This document shows positions 50,161 to 58,360 of a stretch of DNA of 64,000 nucleotides, one piece after another. The stretch is taken from positions 372,001 through 436,000 of the forward strand of contig CAVZBT010000002.1 of assembly GCA_963773605.1 (NCBI GenBank). The letters run 5' to 3'. The notes beneath the pieces are model-generated. The model saw nothing but the letters and a program-made list of their open reading frames with translations, had not been told where the DNA came from and did no database searches. The DNA is from CAVZBT01 sp963773605 (GTDB taxonomy: Bacteria; Acidobacteriota; UBA6911). How positions within the stretch are numbered: the first letter of the stretch is position 1; every line of letters starts with the position of its first letter. Both the position numbers and the translations under genes were made by a program.

Positions 50161-52050
50161 TCAAGGGCGATCCGCGGATCGCGTCGGGGCCCCGCGGCGT
50201 GCCCGAAGCTTCATCGCGGTATATTTCGCGGCGCGGCGGACATAATCGTCGGTATCGGAAATCGCCCGCTCGAGGTCCGGTAGCGCCGGCAACGCCCGGT
50301 CGCCGATGTTCTCGAACGCATTGGCGGCCTGCAGCCTCACCCGGCTGTTAGTGTGAGCCAGGGCCTCCTCGAGGGCCGCGGTCCCTACATCGGCATGTCC
50401 GGCGTAGCACAGCGCCTCTGCCGACGCGACCCTCACCGAGGGGGCCGGGTCGCGCAGCAGGTTCTTCAGCGCGTCGGCCGCCGCGGCCGCCTTGTCCTTC
50501 AACATGACGCAGCCCAGCACCGTCCAATACCGGACACACTCGTGATCGTGGGCCATCCAACGGATCAGGCGGGGGATGCCGGCCGGGTCGCGCCGCGTCG
50601 CCGCATTGGCGACGACAAGGATTTCCTCGAGGGGATACGCCTTGCGGTCCCGGGTGGGCTCGTATCCCTCGAGGGGCGAACCTTCGGGGATGAATCCATT
50701 GTCGCGGATCTCCAGCATGTGGGACTCGAGCGCCTGCCTCATGCGCGCGACGCGGTCCCGGTGGGCGGGATCCGCGGCGAGGTTCCGGACCTCGTCCGGG
50801 TCGGCGTGCAGGTCGTACAGTTCTTCCTCGGGCTTTTCTTCCCAGAACCTCCGCTGTGTGGCGTTCAATTTGCCCGCGCGATAGAGTTTCTCCCAAACCG
50901 CTACCCCCGCCTGCTGCCACATGTACTCGACATGCTGTCCCCACACCAGGTGGGGCTTGTAGTTCCGGATGTAGCGGAAGCGCCGGTCGCGCACCGTCCG
51001 CGACATGTCGTAGCGCTCGTCCATCCGGTCCCGGAACGAGAAGGCATACTCGCCAGAGCCCGCGCCAGGACCCGCGAAGGGCTTTCCCTGGAAATAGGAG
51101 GGGGGCTTGACCCCCGCGAGCGACAGGACCGTCGGGGCGAAGTCGACAAACGAAACCGGCGCTGTGACCCGGGATCCTTTGGCAGCCGGGGCCAGGTGCT
51201 GCCACTTCGGCGGGAACCGCACGATGAGCGCGACGTGCAGGCCGCTGTCATAGGTAAACCGTTTGGAGCGGGGCAACACGCCGCCGTTGTCGCTGTAATA
51301 GAACACGATGGTATCTTCGGCCAGACCGTCCGCGTCGAGTTCCCCCAGCCTCTGGCCGATGAGAGCGTCTAGGCGGGCCATCTGGTCATAGTAATTGGCC
51401 CGATCCCGCCGGGTCTCCGGGGCATCGGGAACATAGGCGGGAAGTCGCACGGCGCGCGGATCGGTCGGCTGGGCCAGGGGCGCGTAGCGCGCCTGGGCTT
51501 CCGGAAAAACCTGGCTTTCGTGCGTGACCTCATAGTTGAAAACGGCGAAAAACGGGTGCCCCGCCGGTCGTTGGCGCCAATGCGCGCTCCTGCTGGACTC
51601 ATCCCAGGCGTCTTTGAGCTCGATCGCCGCGTTATAGTCGGTCTTGGCGTTGTTGCTGCAGTAGTAGCCGGCTTCCCGCAAGTACGCGGGAAAGCCGCGC
51701 AGGGCGTCCGGCGTCTTGCCGGAAGCGCGCATGTGGCTCGCCGGCCCGCAGCTCGTCGCATACATGCCGCTGATCAACGTAAATCGCGAAGGGGCACAGA
51801 CGGGCGCCTGCGAAAAACAGTTTTCATAGAGGATCCCGTCCCGGGCCAGGCGGTCGATGACGGGGGTACGGGCCACGGGGTCGCCATAGGCGCCGATGTA
51901 GGGGAAGTTGTCTTCACTGACAATCCAGAGAATGTTTGGGCCGGAGGCCCTCGAACGATCCTGACCAAGCCTCCCGGACCCCACTACAGAAGGCGCAACA
52001 AGCGCAGTTGTGCCGGCAATGAACTCTCGCCGTGTGGTTCGGTGTTTCAT
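50161..52050 (-). CDS. Tat-exported sulfatase with C-terminal HEAT repeats
   Basis: 629 aa from the ATG at 52050, with GAGAGGG just upstream. Tat signal: TTRREFIAGTTALVAPSVVG. Sulfatase core: ILWIVSEDNFPYIGAYGDPV (metal Asp region), FSQAPVCAPSRFTLISGMYA with the CxPSR formylglycine signature, and FYYSDNGGVLPRSKRFTYDS. From about residue 530 there are HEAT-like repeats (PAPSVRVASAEALCYAGHAD; NSRVRLQAANAFENIGD; DDYVRRAAKYTAMKLRAR). Tat export with a Cys-type site needs formylglycine conversion before export. Likely desulfates glycans. No sulfatase-maturing enzyme gene is in the window. Confidence 0.94.
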   Translation of the reverse strand: MKHRTTRREFIAGTTALVAPSVVGSGRLGQDRSRASGPNILWIVSEDNFPYIGAYGDPVARTPVIDRLARDGILYENCFSQAPVCAPSRFTLISGMYATSCGPASHMRASGKTPDALRGFPAYLREAGYYCSNNAKTDYNAAIELKDAWDESSRSAHWRQRPAGHPFFAVFNYEVTHESQVFPEAQARYAPLAQPTDPRAVRLPAYVPDAPETRRDRANYYDQMARLDALIGQRLGELDADGLAEDTIVFYYSDNGGVLPRSKRFTYDSGLHVALIVRFPPKWQHLAPAAKGSRVTAPVSFVDFAPTVLSLAGVKPPSYFQGKPFAGPGAGSGEYAFSFRDRMDERYDMSRTVRDRRFRYIRNYKPHLVWGQHVEYMWQQAGVAVWEKLYRAGKLNATQRRFWEEKPEEELYDLHADPDEVRNLAADPAHRDRVARMRQALESHMLEIRDNGFIPEGSPLEGYEPTRDRKAYPLEEILVVANAATRRDPAGIPRLIRWMAHDHECVRYWTVLGCVMLKDKAAAAADALKNLLRDPAPSVRVASAEALCYAGHADVGTAALEEALAHTNSRVRLQAANAFENIGDRALPALPDLERAISDTDDYVRRAAKYTAMKLRARRGAPTRSADRP

Positions 52051-52062
52051 ATGCCCTCTCCA

Positions 52063-52174
52063 TGGGCCGCGGCGGGCCACCCCGCCCACCTTGGATCTTA
52101 TTTAGCTGGTGGATTGCGCGGATTCCCCCTGCTGTAGCTTATTCGGGCGGGGGCGGGCCGACCCCGCCCACTTT
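52063..52174. repeat. Two family B palindromes
   Basis: GGGCCGCGGCGGGCCACCCC followed by GCCCACC (52064-52090), and GGGCGGGGGCGGGCCGACCC followed by CGCCCAC (52145-52171), preceded by GCTTATTC, similar to the lead before the copy at 7256. They lie between divergent genes. Confidence 0.7.
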
Positions 52175-52223
52175 CCACTTTTCGGCCCGAATTGCCTTAT
52201 GGCGGCCAGAGTATTAGACTGTG

Positions 52224-52235
52224 AGGAAATTTCCT
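52224..52235. promoter_or_regulatory. Short palindrome before the small exported protein gene
   Basis: AGGAAATTTCCT is a 12-bp perfect palindrome 20 bp before the ATG and just upstream of a strong ribosome site (AAAGGAGGGG-like). It is operator-sized, but may be coincidence. Confidence 0.25.
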
Positions 52236-52254
52236 AAAGGAAAAAGGAGGGGTT

Positions 52255-52602
52255 ATGAAACGTAGCGTCGCCTGCATGCTCGTCCTGACCCTCATGTGCT
52301 CGATAGTCCTGGTGTCCGCGCTTTATGCTCAGGCCACCAAAGACAGTCAGACCAAGCTGGACCGGATTGAGGGAACGATTCAATCGGTCAACAAAGACAA
52401 GTCGATGATTATGGTTCGGCAACGGGGCAGCACCAACACTGTCTGGACGGTGGTTTACTCGGCCGAGACGGCGATCACGTACCGCAACCAGCCGTCGACC
52501 ATCGACGAGGTGAAGGATGGGCGCCGTGTCATCGTACTCGGCAAGTTCGGCGTGAAGGATCAGATCAACGCGGCAAGAATCGATATTAGAACCGGGAACT
52601 AG
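52255..52602 (+). CDS. Small exported OB-like/DUF5666-type protein
   Basis: 115 aa. Sec signal (MKRSVACMLVLTLMCSIVLV, cleaved near LYAQA). The mature part (RIEGTIQSVNKDKSMIMVRQ; VWTVVYSAETAITYRNQPST; VKDGRRVIVLGKFGVKDQIN) has the short beta-barrel pattern of DUF5666-like proteins, which resemble OB folds. Function unknown. A very strong ribosome site (GGAAAAAGGAGGGG) suggests high expression. It stands alone after two palindromic repeats. Confidence 0.82.
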   Translation: MKRSVACMLVLTLMCSIVLVSALYAQATKDSQTKLDRIEGTIQSVNKDKSMIMVRQRGSTNTVWTVVYSAETAITYRNQPSTIDEVKDGRRVIVLGKFGVKDQINAARIDIRTGN

Positions 52603-52732
52603 CCCAAGGGGTCAAGGCGAGAGTCCGCCGTTGCGTGATCAGGACTGGCCGTGATCTTGGCCTCGACGCTTCGCATGAGCGCAGAGTTCGGTCCGTCGGA
52701 AGCGGCTCCTTCTCCCTCGACCCCCATTGAAG

Positions 52733-53497
52733 TCAGCGGATCTGGCGGATCTTGATATTTCGAAACCAGAAAATGCTGCCGTGGTCCTGGAGCGCAATGT
52801 GGCCGGTTTTCGCCAGGCCATAGTCGGGAGCTTCCTTCCACTTTCCTGAATCGCGCAGCTTGTTCCACTCGTCGTTCCAGCGCTCGAATTCGAGTATCTT
52901 CTTGCCGTTGAGCCAATGCTCGACATGCGGGCCATTGACGACGATCCGGGTATTGTTCCACTCGCCCACGGCCTTCAGTTCCTTCTGGTCGTTCGGCAGG
53001 TGCATGGCATAGTTCGCGCCCGCCTTCTGCCACTCCTCCAGCTTGTCGGGAAAGCCGACATCATCGACGAACTGGTATTCGGGGCCGGTCATCCAGGGCG
53101 CCTTGTACTTCGGGTCCTCGACGACCCCATACATCAGCCCGCTGTTCCCCCCCTTGGTCGCCTTCCAATCGATGTTGATCTCGAAGTTCTCATACTGCTT
53201 GTCCGTAATGAGGTCTGCGCGCGTGTCGCTCCCGTAGTTTCCCTCGGTCCCTGTGGTCTTCAGGGCGCAGTCCTCAATTTTCCAGGCCTCCGTGCTCTGG
53301 CCGTTGTAGCCGTGCCACCCGCCGAAACTCCGCCCGTCAAACAACAGTTCCCACCCGGCGGCCCTTTCCTCGCCGGTGAGGACGTTGACACCCTCGCACG
53401 CGGAAGTTGATGCGGGCGCCGGTGCTTGTGTTGCCGTGCCGCACGCGATCGAACAGAGAATGGCCGCGACAAGAAAACCCATCCAGATCTTTTTCAT
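52733..53497 (-). CDS. Exported DUF1080 protein, possible lipoprotein
   Basis: 254 aa from the ATG at 53497, with GGGAGGAT 5-6 nt upstream. The leader MKKIWMGFLVAAILCSIACG may end in a lipoprotein cleavage site (SIAC), although -3 Ser is weak. DUF1080 fold: WELLFDGRSFGGWHGYNGQS, IEDCALKTTGTEGNYGSDTR, NFEINIDWKATKGGNSGLMY and GHIALQDHGSIFWFRNIKIR. Members process 3-keto-glycosides outside the cytoplasm. An open frame continues upstream without a stop into the remnant of an unrelated glycosidase, but the ribosome site and signal mark this as a separate gene. Confidence 0.92.
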   Translation of the reverse strand: MKKIWMGFLVAAILCSIACGTATQAPAPASTSACEGVNVLTGEERAAGWELLFDGRSFGGWHGYNGQSTEAWKIEDCALKTTGTEGNYGSDTRADLITDKQYENFEINIDWKATKGGNSGLMYGVVEDPKYKAPWMTGPEYQFVDDVGFPDKLEEWQKAGANYAMHLPNDQKELKAVGEWNNTRIVVNGPHVEHWLNGKKILEFERWNDEWNKLRDSGKWKEAPDYGLAKTGHIALQDHGSIFWFRNIKIRQIR

Positions 53498-53535
53498 GAC
53501 GATCCTCCCAAGCGTTCGATTGATGAATGACCGGC

Positions 53536-54055
53536 TTATCTTATTTTCCACTCCTGGATGCCCGCCGAGAAAGCCGCGGGAGACCGCAATTCGAGCCGCA
53601 CAGCCTTGGTCCGGACGGCAGCGAATCGAACGGTGTTGAACTTGTAGCCGTCCCGGCTCCTGTGCGGCCGCGATCTTCTCGACCCACCCGTCCAACGCTT
53701 TCTCCAGCGACGGGTTGGGCTCCAGCATCAGGGTGTAGGAGGCGGCCTCGATCAGCTTGTACACGTCCGAGTCGTCAAAGGCATAGCGGGTGGCGCATTT
53801 CGCGCCGGTCTCGCCTTTCAGTGCGGCCGCGGCGAGCTCAAGGTTCTTGGTCCGCCCGGTCTCTTCGCTCTGTCTCATCTGGTGGGCGATCGTCACCCTC
53901 ACGTCGGTCCGCTGTCGGGGCGCCCAGAACCCGTCGGTGAAGCGGACTGCCGTGAACGGCACGTCCGTTACGGCGTAATCGGAGACCGGTCGCGAGTTGC
54001 ACGAGGAGAGAACGAACGCAAAGACCACCACAGCGGAGAAGCGGCACACTTGCAT
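53536..54055 (-). pseudogene. Glycoside hydrolase family 127 gene with large internal deletion
   Basis: The first ~130 codons are GH127 (beta-L-arabinofuranosidase type): lipoprotein leader MQVCRFSAVVVFAFVLSSCN, then VRFTDGFWAPRQRTDVRVTI, MRQSEETGRTKNLELAAAAL, FDDSDVYKLIEAASYTLMLE and EKALDGWVEKIAAAQE. Right after IAAAQE, in another frame, the last ~35 codons of the same family appear (FNTVRFAAVRTKAVRLELRS; FSAGIQEWKIR, stop at 53536). About 450-500 residues expected between them are missing. The gene cannot make an active enzyme. It is a deletion remnant or an assembly collapse. Confidence 0.72.
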
Positions 54056-54084
54056 AGTCAACGTGCTCCTTTGGACCGGGAGAA

Positions 54085-54240
54085 CTGATTCTACACCGGC
54101 TGTGGCACGCGGACCCACGCGATACCGGCGGCGGCCGGATGCCGGGCACACAGAAGCTGGAATGCGAGCTCACGCTTCGCGAAGGCAAAGTCGTCTGGGA
54201 CCTGAACGGCCTGTCCTACGCGCCTTGGGGGGACCATGGC
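54085..54240 (+). pseudogene. C-terminal remnant of an amidohydrolase-like gene
   Basis: A short open stretch reads GGRMPGTQKLECELTLREGK then VVWDLNGLSYAPW, resembling the closing beta strands of amidohydrolase/deacetylase enzymes, which end with a similar ELTLRDGKVVYDLNG phrase. Nothing upstream in any frame continues the protein, since the GH127 remnant occupies the opposite strand at 54055. It appears to be a gene fragment. Recognition rests on ~35 residues, so confidence is modest. Confidence 0.42.
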
Positions 54241-54524
54241 CCCGAAGTGAGCCAGGACTGCAGGGCCGGGGCGACTTCGCGGCCTCCCCCCTGGTCTTTC
54301 CTGTCCCGCGCTTCGGCGCACCGGACCCGCACTCGACATAGATCAGAACAGGAAGAGCGTCGTTTTGGCGCACGGCAAACCTCTCTGACTCAGTTTTGTC
54401 CCGTGTCTTCCGTGGCAGGTTCTGGCGTGTGAAAGTTTCGGGTTTGTCGCTTGGGCGGAAAGTGGCATGATGCTTTTTTTTGTGCCCGGGGCTATCGCGG
54501 CCCGGCCCGCACGACGGATGATCT

Positions 54525-56573
54525 ATGCTTCTGAAGCCTCTTGGCAGAGTGCGGAACATCGGCATCATTGCGCACATCGACGCGGGAAAGACGACGGCGA
54601 CGGAACGCTTCCTGTTCTATGCCGGCCTGACGCACAGAATCGGCGAAGTCCACGACGGCGACACGGTCATGGACTTCCGCGACGACGAGCGCGAGCGGGG
54701 CATCACGATCTCTGCGGCGGCAACGACGTTTCTCTGGAACGACCACCAGATCAACCTGATCGACACCCCCGGCCACATCGACTTCACGGCCGAGGTGGAG
54801 CGTAGCCTCAGGGTGCTCGACGGGGCGGTCGTGATCTTCTCCGGGGTCGAAGGGGTGCAGCCGCAGAGCGAGACCGTGTGGCATCAGGCGGACCGCTACG
54901 GGGTGCCGCGCATCGCCTTCATCAACAAGCTCGACCGCGCGGGTGCAGAACCCGAACGGGTGCTCGGCGAGATCGAGAAGCGGCTCGGGGCCCGGGCCAC
55001 CTTCATCAACCTGCCGCACGGCCTGGAAGACCGGCTCGACGGCGTGATCGACCTGCTCGCGATGAAGTGGCTCGTGTTCGACCCGGCGACCCGGGGCGGC
55101 GCGCAGGAGACGCGGGAGATTCCCGCGGAAAGTGCGGCGGCCGCGGCTGTAGCCAGAGACAGGCTGATTCAGCGCGCGGCGGAGGCGGTCGACTGGTTCG
55201 CGGACCTGTACCTGAGCGACGAGCCCATCCCGGCCGAAACGCTCAGGAGGGCCATCCGGCAGGCAACCCTCGCCCGCGCGTTCGTGCCGGTGCTGTGCGG
55301 GGCGGCGCTGCGCGACCTCGGCATCAGACCGATTCTGGACGCCGTCTGCGATTATCTCCCCTCGCCCGCCGACCGCCCGCCTGCTCGCGGGCACGTCCCC
55401 AAGACGGGCGCGCCCATTGAGCTCGAACCGAGCCGCTCGGGCCCGTTCGCGGCGCTCGTGTTCAAGGTGGTGACCGCACCGAGCTCGGATTTGTTCTGGC
55501 TGCGCATCTATTCCGGCGCCCTGACCGATGAAGACCGATGCCTGCACCCGCGCACGGGCGCCCTGCTGCGGCTGCGACGCTTCCTGCGCATCTACGCCGA
55601 CCGCACCGAACCGGTGTCGCGCGCCGAGTGCGGCGACATCGTGGCGGTGGCCGGGCCCAAGACGGTGGTCACCGGCGATACGCTTTGCGATCCCGCCCAC
55701 CCGGTGACGTTCGAGCCGGTGCACTTCCCCGAGCCCGTCGTTTCCGCGGCCGTGGAAGCACAAACCTCGTCGGACCGCGACCGGCTGCTCGAGGTCGTGG
55801 GCCGCCTCACCCGCGAAGATCCGACCTTCTCGTACCACACGGACGAAGAGACCGGGGAACTGATCCTGTCGGGCATGGGGGAGCTTCACCTCGAGATCCT
55901 GCAGAATCGTATGCGGAGGCAATTCAACGTCTCGGCCCGCTTCGGCAGACCGCGGGTGAGCTATCGCGAAACCGTCGCCTCTTCGGCCGCCGGCGCGGGC
56001 GACTTCGCGAAGAAGATCGGCGACACCACGGTATCGGGCCGGGCCGGCGTAGAAGTGTACCCGAGGCCCCGCCCGCCCGGGGAGCGAGGCTGGCCCCCCG
56101 TGGAGATGGAATTCGCGGGCCACGCGCGCTCGCTGTCCGCCGACCTGCAGGCGGAGGCTGCCGAGATCCTGGCAGGGGTATGCACCGGCGGGGGCTCGAA
56201 CGGCTATCCGGTCGTGGACCTCAAAATCCGGGTGCTCGAGGCGCGCTACAACGATTGCCCGGACCCGGTCATCCCGCTGCGCGCCTCCCTGACCCTCGCG
56301 TTGCGCCGAGCCTTCGCCGCGGCAGGCACAATCCTGCTGGAGCCGGTGATGTCGCTGGAAGTGCGCGTGCCCGAGGAATTCCTGGGCGCCGTCGTGCGCG
56401 ACCTCGGGGCGCGGCGGGCCGAAATCACCGAGAGCAGCATTGCAGGCACCATGGCCATAATCCAGGCCTTCGTGCCGTTGGCGGGGATGTTCGGCTACTC
56501 GACCGAAATCCGCTCGATGACCCAGGGGCACGGCAGCTTTTCCATGGAACCGTTCGACTACAAGCCGGTCTGA
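54525..56573 (+). CDS. Elongation factor G paralog (EF-G2-like)
   Basis: 682 aa. GTPase motifs: IIAHIDAGKTTATERFLFYA (G1), DDERERGITISAAATTFLW (G2), LIDTPGHIDFTAEVERSLRV (G3) and IAFINKLDRAGAEPERVLG (G4). EF-G domains II-V follow (SGMGELHLEILQNRMRRQFN; VSYRETVASS; MEPVMSLEVRVPEEFLGAVV-type segment LEPVMSLEVRVPEEFLGAVV; GMFGYSTEIRSMTQGHGSFS). The switch region with HDGDTVMDFRDDERERG resembles the EF-G2/GFM2 branch, whose mitochondrial member works in ribosome recycling. No ribosomal genes are near, unlike fusA in the str operon. Role in recycling or stress is inferred. Confidence 0.93.
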   Translation: MLLKPLGRVRNIGIIAHIDAGKTTATERFLFYAGLTHRIGEVHDGDTVMDFRDDERERGITISAAATTFLWNDHQINLIDTPGHIDFTAEVERSLRVLDGAVVIFSGVEGVQPQSETVWHQADRYGVPRIAFINKLDRAGAEPERVLGEIEKRLGARATFINLPHGLEDRLDGVIDLLAMKWLVFDPATRGGAQETREIPAESAAAAAVARDRLIQRAAEAVDWFADLYLSDEPIPAETLRRAIRQATLARAFVPVLCGAALRDLGIRPILDAVCDYLPSPADRPPARGHVPKTGAPIELEPSRSGPFAALVFKVVTAPSSDLFWLRIYSGALTDEDRCLHPRTGALLRLRRFLRIYADRTEPVSRAECGDIVAVAGPKTVVTGDTLCDPAHPVTFEPVHFPEPVVSAAVEAQTSSDRDRLLEVVGRLTREDPTFSYHTDEETGELILSGMGELHLEILQNRMRRQFNVSARFGRPRVSYRETVASSAAGAGDFAKKIGDTTVSGRAGVEVYPRPRPPGERGWPPVEMEFAGHARSLSADLQAEAAEILAGVCTGGGSNGYPVVDLKIRVLEARYNDCPDPVIPLRASLTLALRRAFAAAGTILLEPVMSLEVRVPEEFLGAVVRDLGARRAEITESSIAGTMAIIQAFVPLAGMFGYSTEIRSMTQGHGSFSMEPFDYKPV

Positions 56574-56740
56574 GACAAGCTCCGTCTGCCGAGACCTTGA
56601 GTATATTCGCCTTCAAGCCTGCGACGTGGCTTTTTGACGCGGACCTCGCGGTATTACCCGAAGGGTAGTGAATACCCTCAAACAGCCCCGTAACGCGGGA
56701 TTCCGGATACAGCGGATTACCTCGATTGCAGCAGGGTCTA

Positions 56741-56769
56741 TTGAATCAAGGGTTAAACAAGTCTAACCT
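56741..56769 (+). promoter_or_regulatory. Candidate sigma70 promoter for the small basic protein
   Basis: TTGAAT (56741-56746), a 17-bp spacer and TAACCT (56764-56769) lie 48 bp before the ATG at 56818. The surrounding 60 bp are noticeably AT-richer than the rest of the window. Confidence 0.4.
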
Positions 56770-56817
56770 TTAATACTGATGCGTGATCGAGTAATTAACT
56801 CAGCCAGAGGAAATCCA

Positions 56818-57081
56818 ATGAATAAACGACTGCTCGAATTGGCCATCGAAGCCCTGGAACACCGCAAGACAGCCATCGACGAGGAAATCAACCGGCTGCG
56901 CAGAGGAAACCGCGGCAGGCCCCTGGGGAATACACCGCGTTCCACCACCGGAAGGAAGCGGACCGCAGCCCAGAAGAAGGCTCAGAGCATAGCCATGAAA
57001 GCATATTGGGCGAAGAAGCGGGGCGAGTCGCGTGCGTCGGGAGCGGGTCGGAGGAATCGCGCGCGGGCGTCAGCCGCCTGA
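56818..57081 (+). CDS. Small basic helical protein, possible nucleoid-associated protein
   Basis: 87 aa from the ATG at 56818, preceded by AGAGGAAA. An N-terminal helix (MNKRLLELAIEALEHRKTAI) is followed by a charged coiled coil (DEEINRLRRGNRGRPLG) and a basic tail with RKRTAAQKKAQSIAMKAYWAKKR, here split for length, matching the RKRTMSxxxRxxIxxAxKxRW pattern common in short acidobacterial H-NS/histone-like proteins. 22 of 87 residues are Lys or Arg. DNA binding is inferred from charge and pattern. Its own AT-rich promoter region stands out in GC-rich surroundings. Confidence 0.78.
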   Translation: MNKRLLELAIEALEHRKTAIDEEINRLRRGNRGRPLGNTPRSTTGRKRTAAQKKAQSIAMKAYWAKKRGESRASGAGRRNRARASAA

Positions 57082-57279
57082 TATTTCCCAATCCAGGGAG
57101 CCGGCCCCCCCGGATCCCGCCCCGCTATCCGCAGTCTTCAGGGATACACGATTCCTTCACCTCAATTAAGACAGCTGCCCGTCGTTCATCAACCGGTCGC
57201 GCTCAACGACGCGGGCTCAAGGGCTGCTCGCACAGCGGCAAATACACCCGCCGCTGAGGCTCGGAACGAACCGAAACGG

Positions 57280-58137
57280 TTATTTCCCCATTTTGCGCAG
57301 GTTGGCGAGGCAGCGTGCTACGCCCTCCATGGCGGGGACGCCGGCCACCTCGTACTCCACGATGTACCACTCCGTGCCGCCGGTGTTCTCGAGCAGGCCG
57401 AACAGGGCCTTCCAGTCCACGTCGCCCTCTCCGACGTACGCTTTCGGGTTGGCTTTCGAGTACTCCTTGACGTGAATCGTGGCGGCGCGGCCGGGGTACT
57501 TGCGAATGAATGCCACGGGATCGGCCCCGGCGTCGAGCGCGTTGCCGACGTCGACCTGCATGAGAACTTCTTTGGGTGTATTCCCGAAAAAGGTGTCCCA
57601 GGGCATTTCACCGTCGAGCGGTTGGAATTCTATGCTGTGGTTGTGGTATCCGATCCGCATCCCCTCCGGCTTCAGCCTGGCCGAGATCTCGCCGAATATC
57701 TTCGCCGTTTCCCGCCAGCTCTGGCGTGACTTGGTGCGCTCCGGGGCGAGACCCGGCACGACCAGAAACTTGTTGCCGAGGGTCCGGTTGAACTCGACCG
57801 TGGGCGCGAGCTTGTCACCCATCAGTGTCTCGAGACCGATGTGCGTGCCGCAACACTTCAGGGCATTGTCGTCAAGCAGCTTGCGCAACGCGGCCGCGTC
57901 GCGCTCGTAATACCCGGCGAACTCCACTCCCTGGTAACCCATCTTGGAAACAGCCGCGAGGGTGCCGGGCAAATCGCGCCCGCACTCGTGGCGCACCGAG
58001 TACAGCTGCAAACCGATCGGGATTCTTGCCGCGCCGAGCGATATGTCGCGCCGCCCCGCGCAAAATCCCGCCAGCCCGGCGGCACCCAACCGGAATAGGT
58101 CGCGCCTCGACACGCCCCTGCTCGTTCGTGATTGCAT
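57280..58137 (-). CDS. Tat-exported TIM-barrel sugar isomerase/epimerase-like protein
   Basis: 285 aa from the ATG at 58137, preceded by AGGGGGAAA. Twin-arginine signal VSRRDLFRLGAAGLAGFCAG. Barrel motifs: IGLQLYSVRHECGRDLPGTL, GYQGVEFAGYYERDAAALRK (first metal Glu region), MRIGYHNHSIEFQPLDGEMP, LMQVDVGNALDAGADPVAFI and ATIHVKEYS, ending EWYIVEYEVAGVPAMEGVAR. The family covers sugar isomerases and, in exported form, 2-hydroxy-3-keto-glucal-type hydratases. The substrate is unknown. A similar cytosolic relative follows upstream at 58361 on the same strand. Confidence 0.9.
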   Translation of the reverse strand: MQSRTSRGVSRRDLFRLGAAGLAGFCAGRRDISLGAARIPIGLQLYSVRHECGRDLPGTLAAVSKMGYQGVEFAGYYERDAAALRKLLDDNALKCCGTHIGLETLMGDKLAPTVEFNRTLGNKFLVVPGLAPERTKSRQSWRETAKIFGEISARLKPEGMRIGYHNHSIEFQPLDGEMPWDTFFGNTPKEVLMQVDVGNALDAGADPVAFIRKYPGRAATIHVKEYSKANPKAYVGEGDVDWKALFGLLENTGGTEWYIVEYEVAGVPAMEGVARCLANLRKMGK

Positions 58138-58360
58138 GGATTTCCCCCTGAGTTGACGCGATTCTAAGCCTATCTCATCCGGCATGGCAAGTTATGGGTT
58201 GCTTGCGCGCAGGCTCCATGCTGCGGCTCGACAAAGACGCTGCCCGGATCTCGACGCGTACGTCCTTGGACTCTCCTCGGGCCCCCGGGGTCGCGAAATG
58301 AGTGCCGCAGGGCGGCACAATGGCTCGCCTGAAGATGCGTGTGCATTTTCGAAGCCGCGG

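Noticed and set aside
52733..54151. Single 472-codon fusion of GH127 and DUF1080
   Set aside because: The frame is open by chance through the GH127 remnant; the DUF1080 part has its own ribosome site, ATG and signal peptide at 53497.
54492..56531. 679-codon open frame opposite the EF-G2-like gene
   Set aside because: A perfect shadow of a well-supported gene; Arg/Gly/His-rich with no domain.
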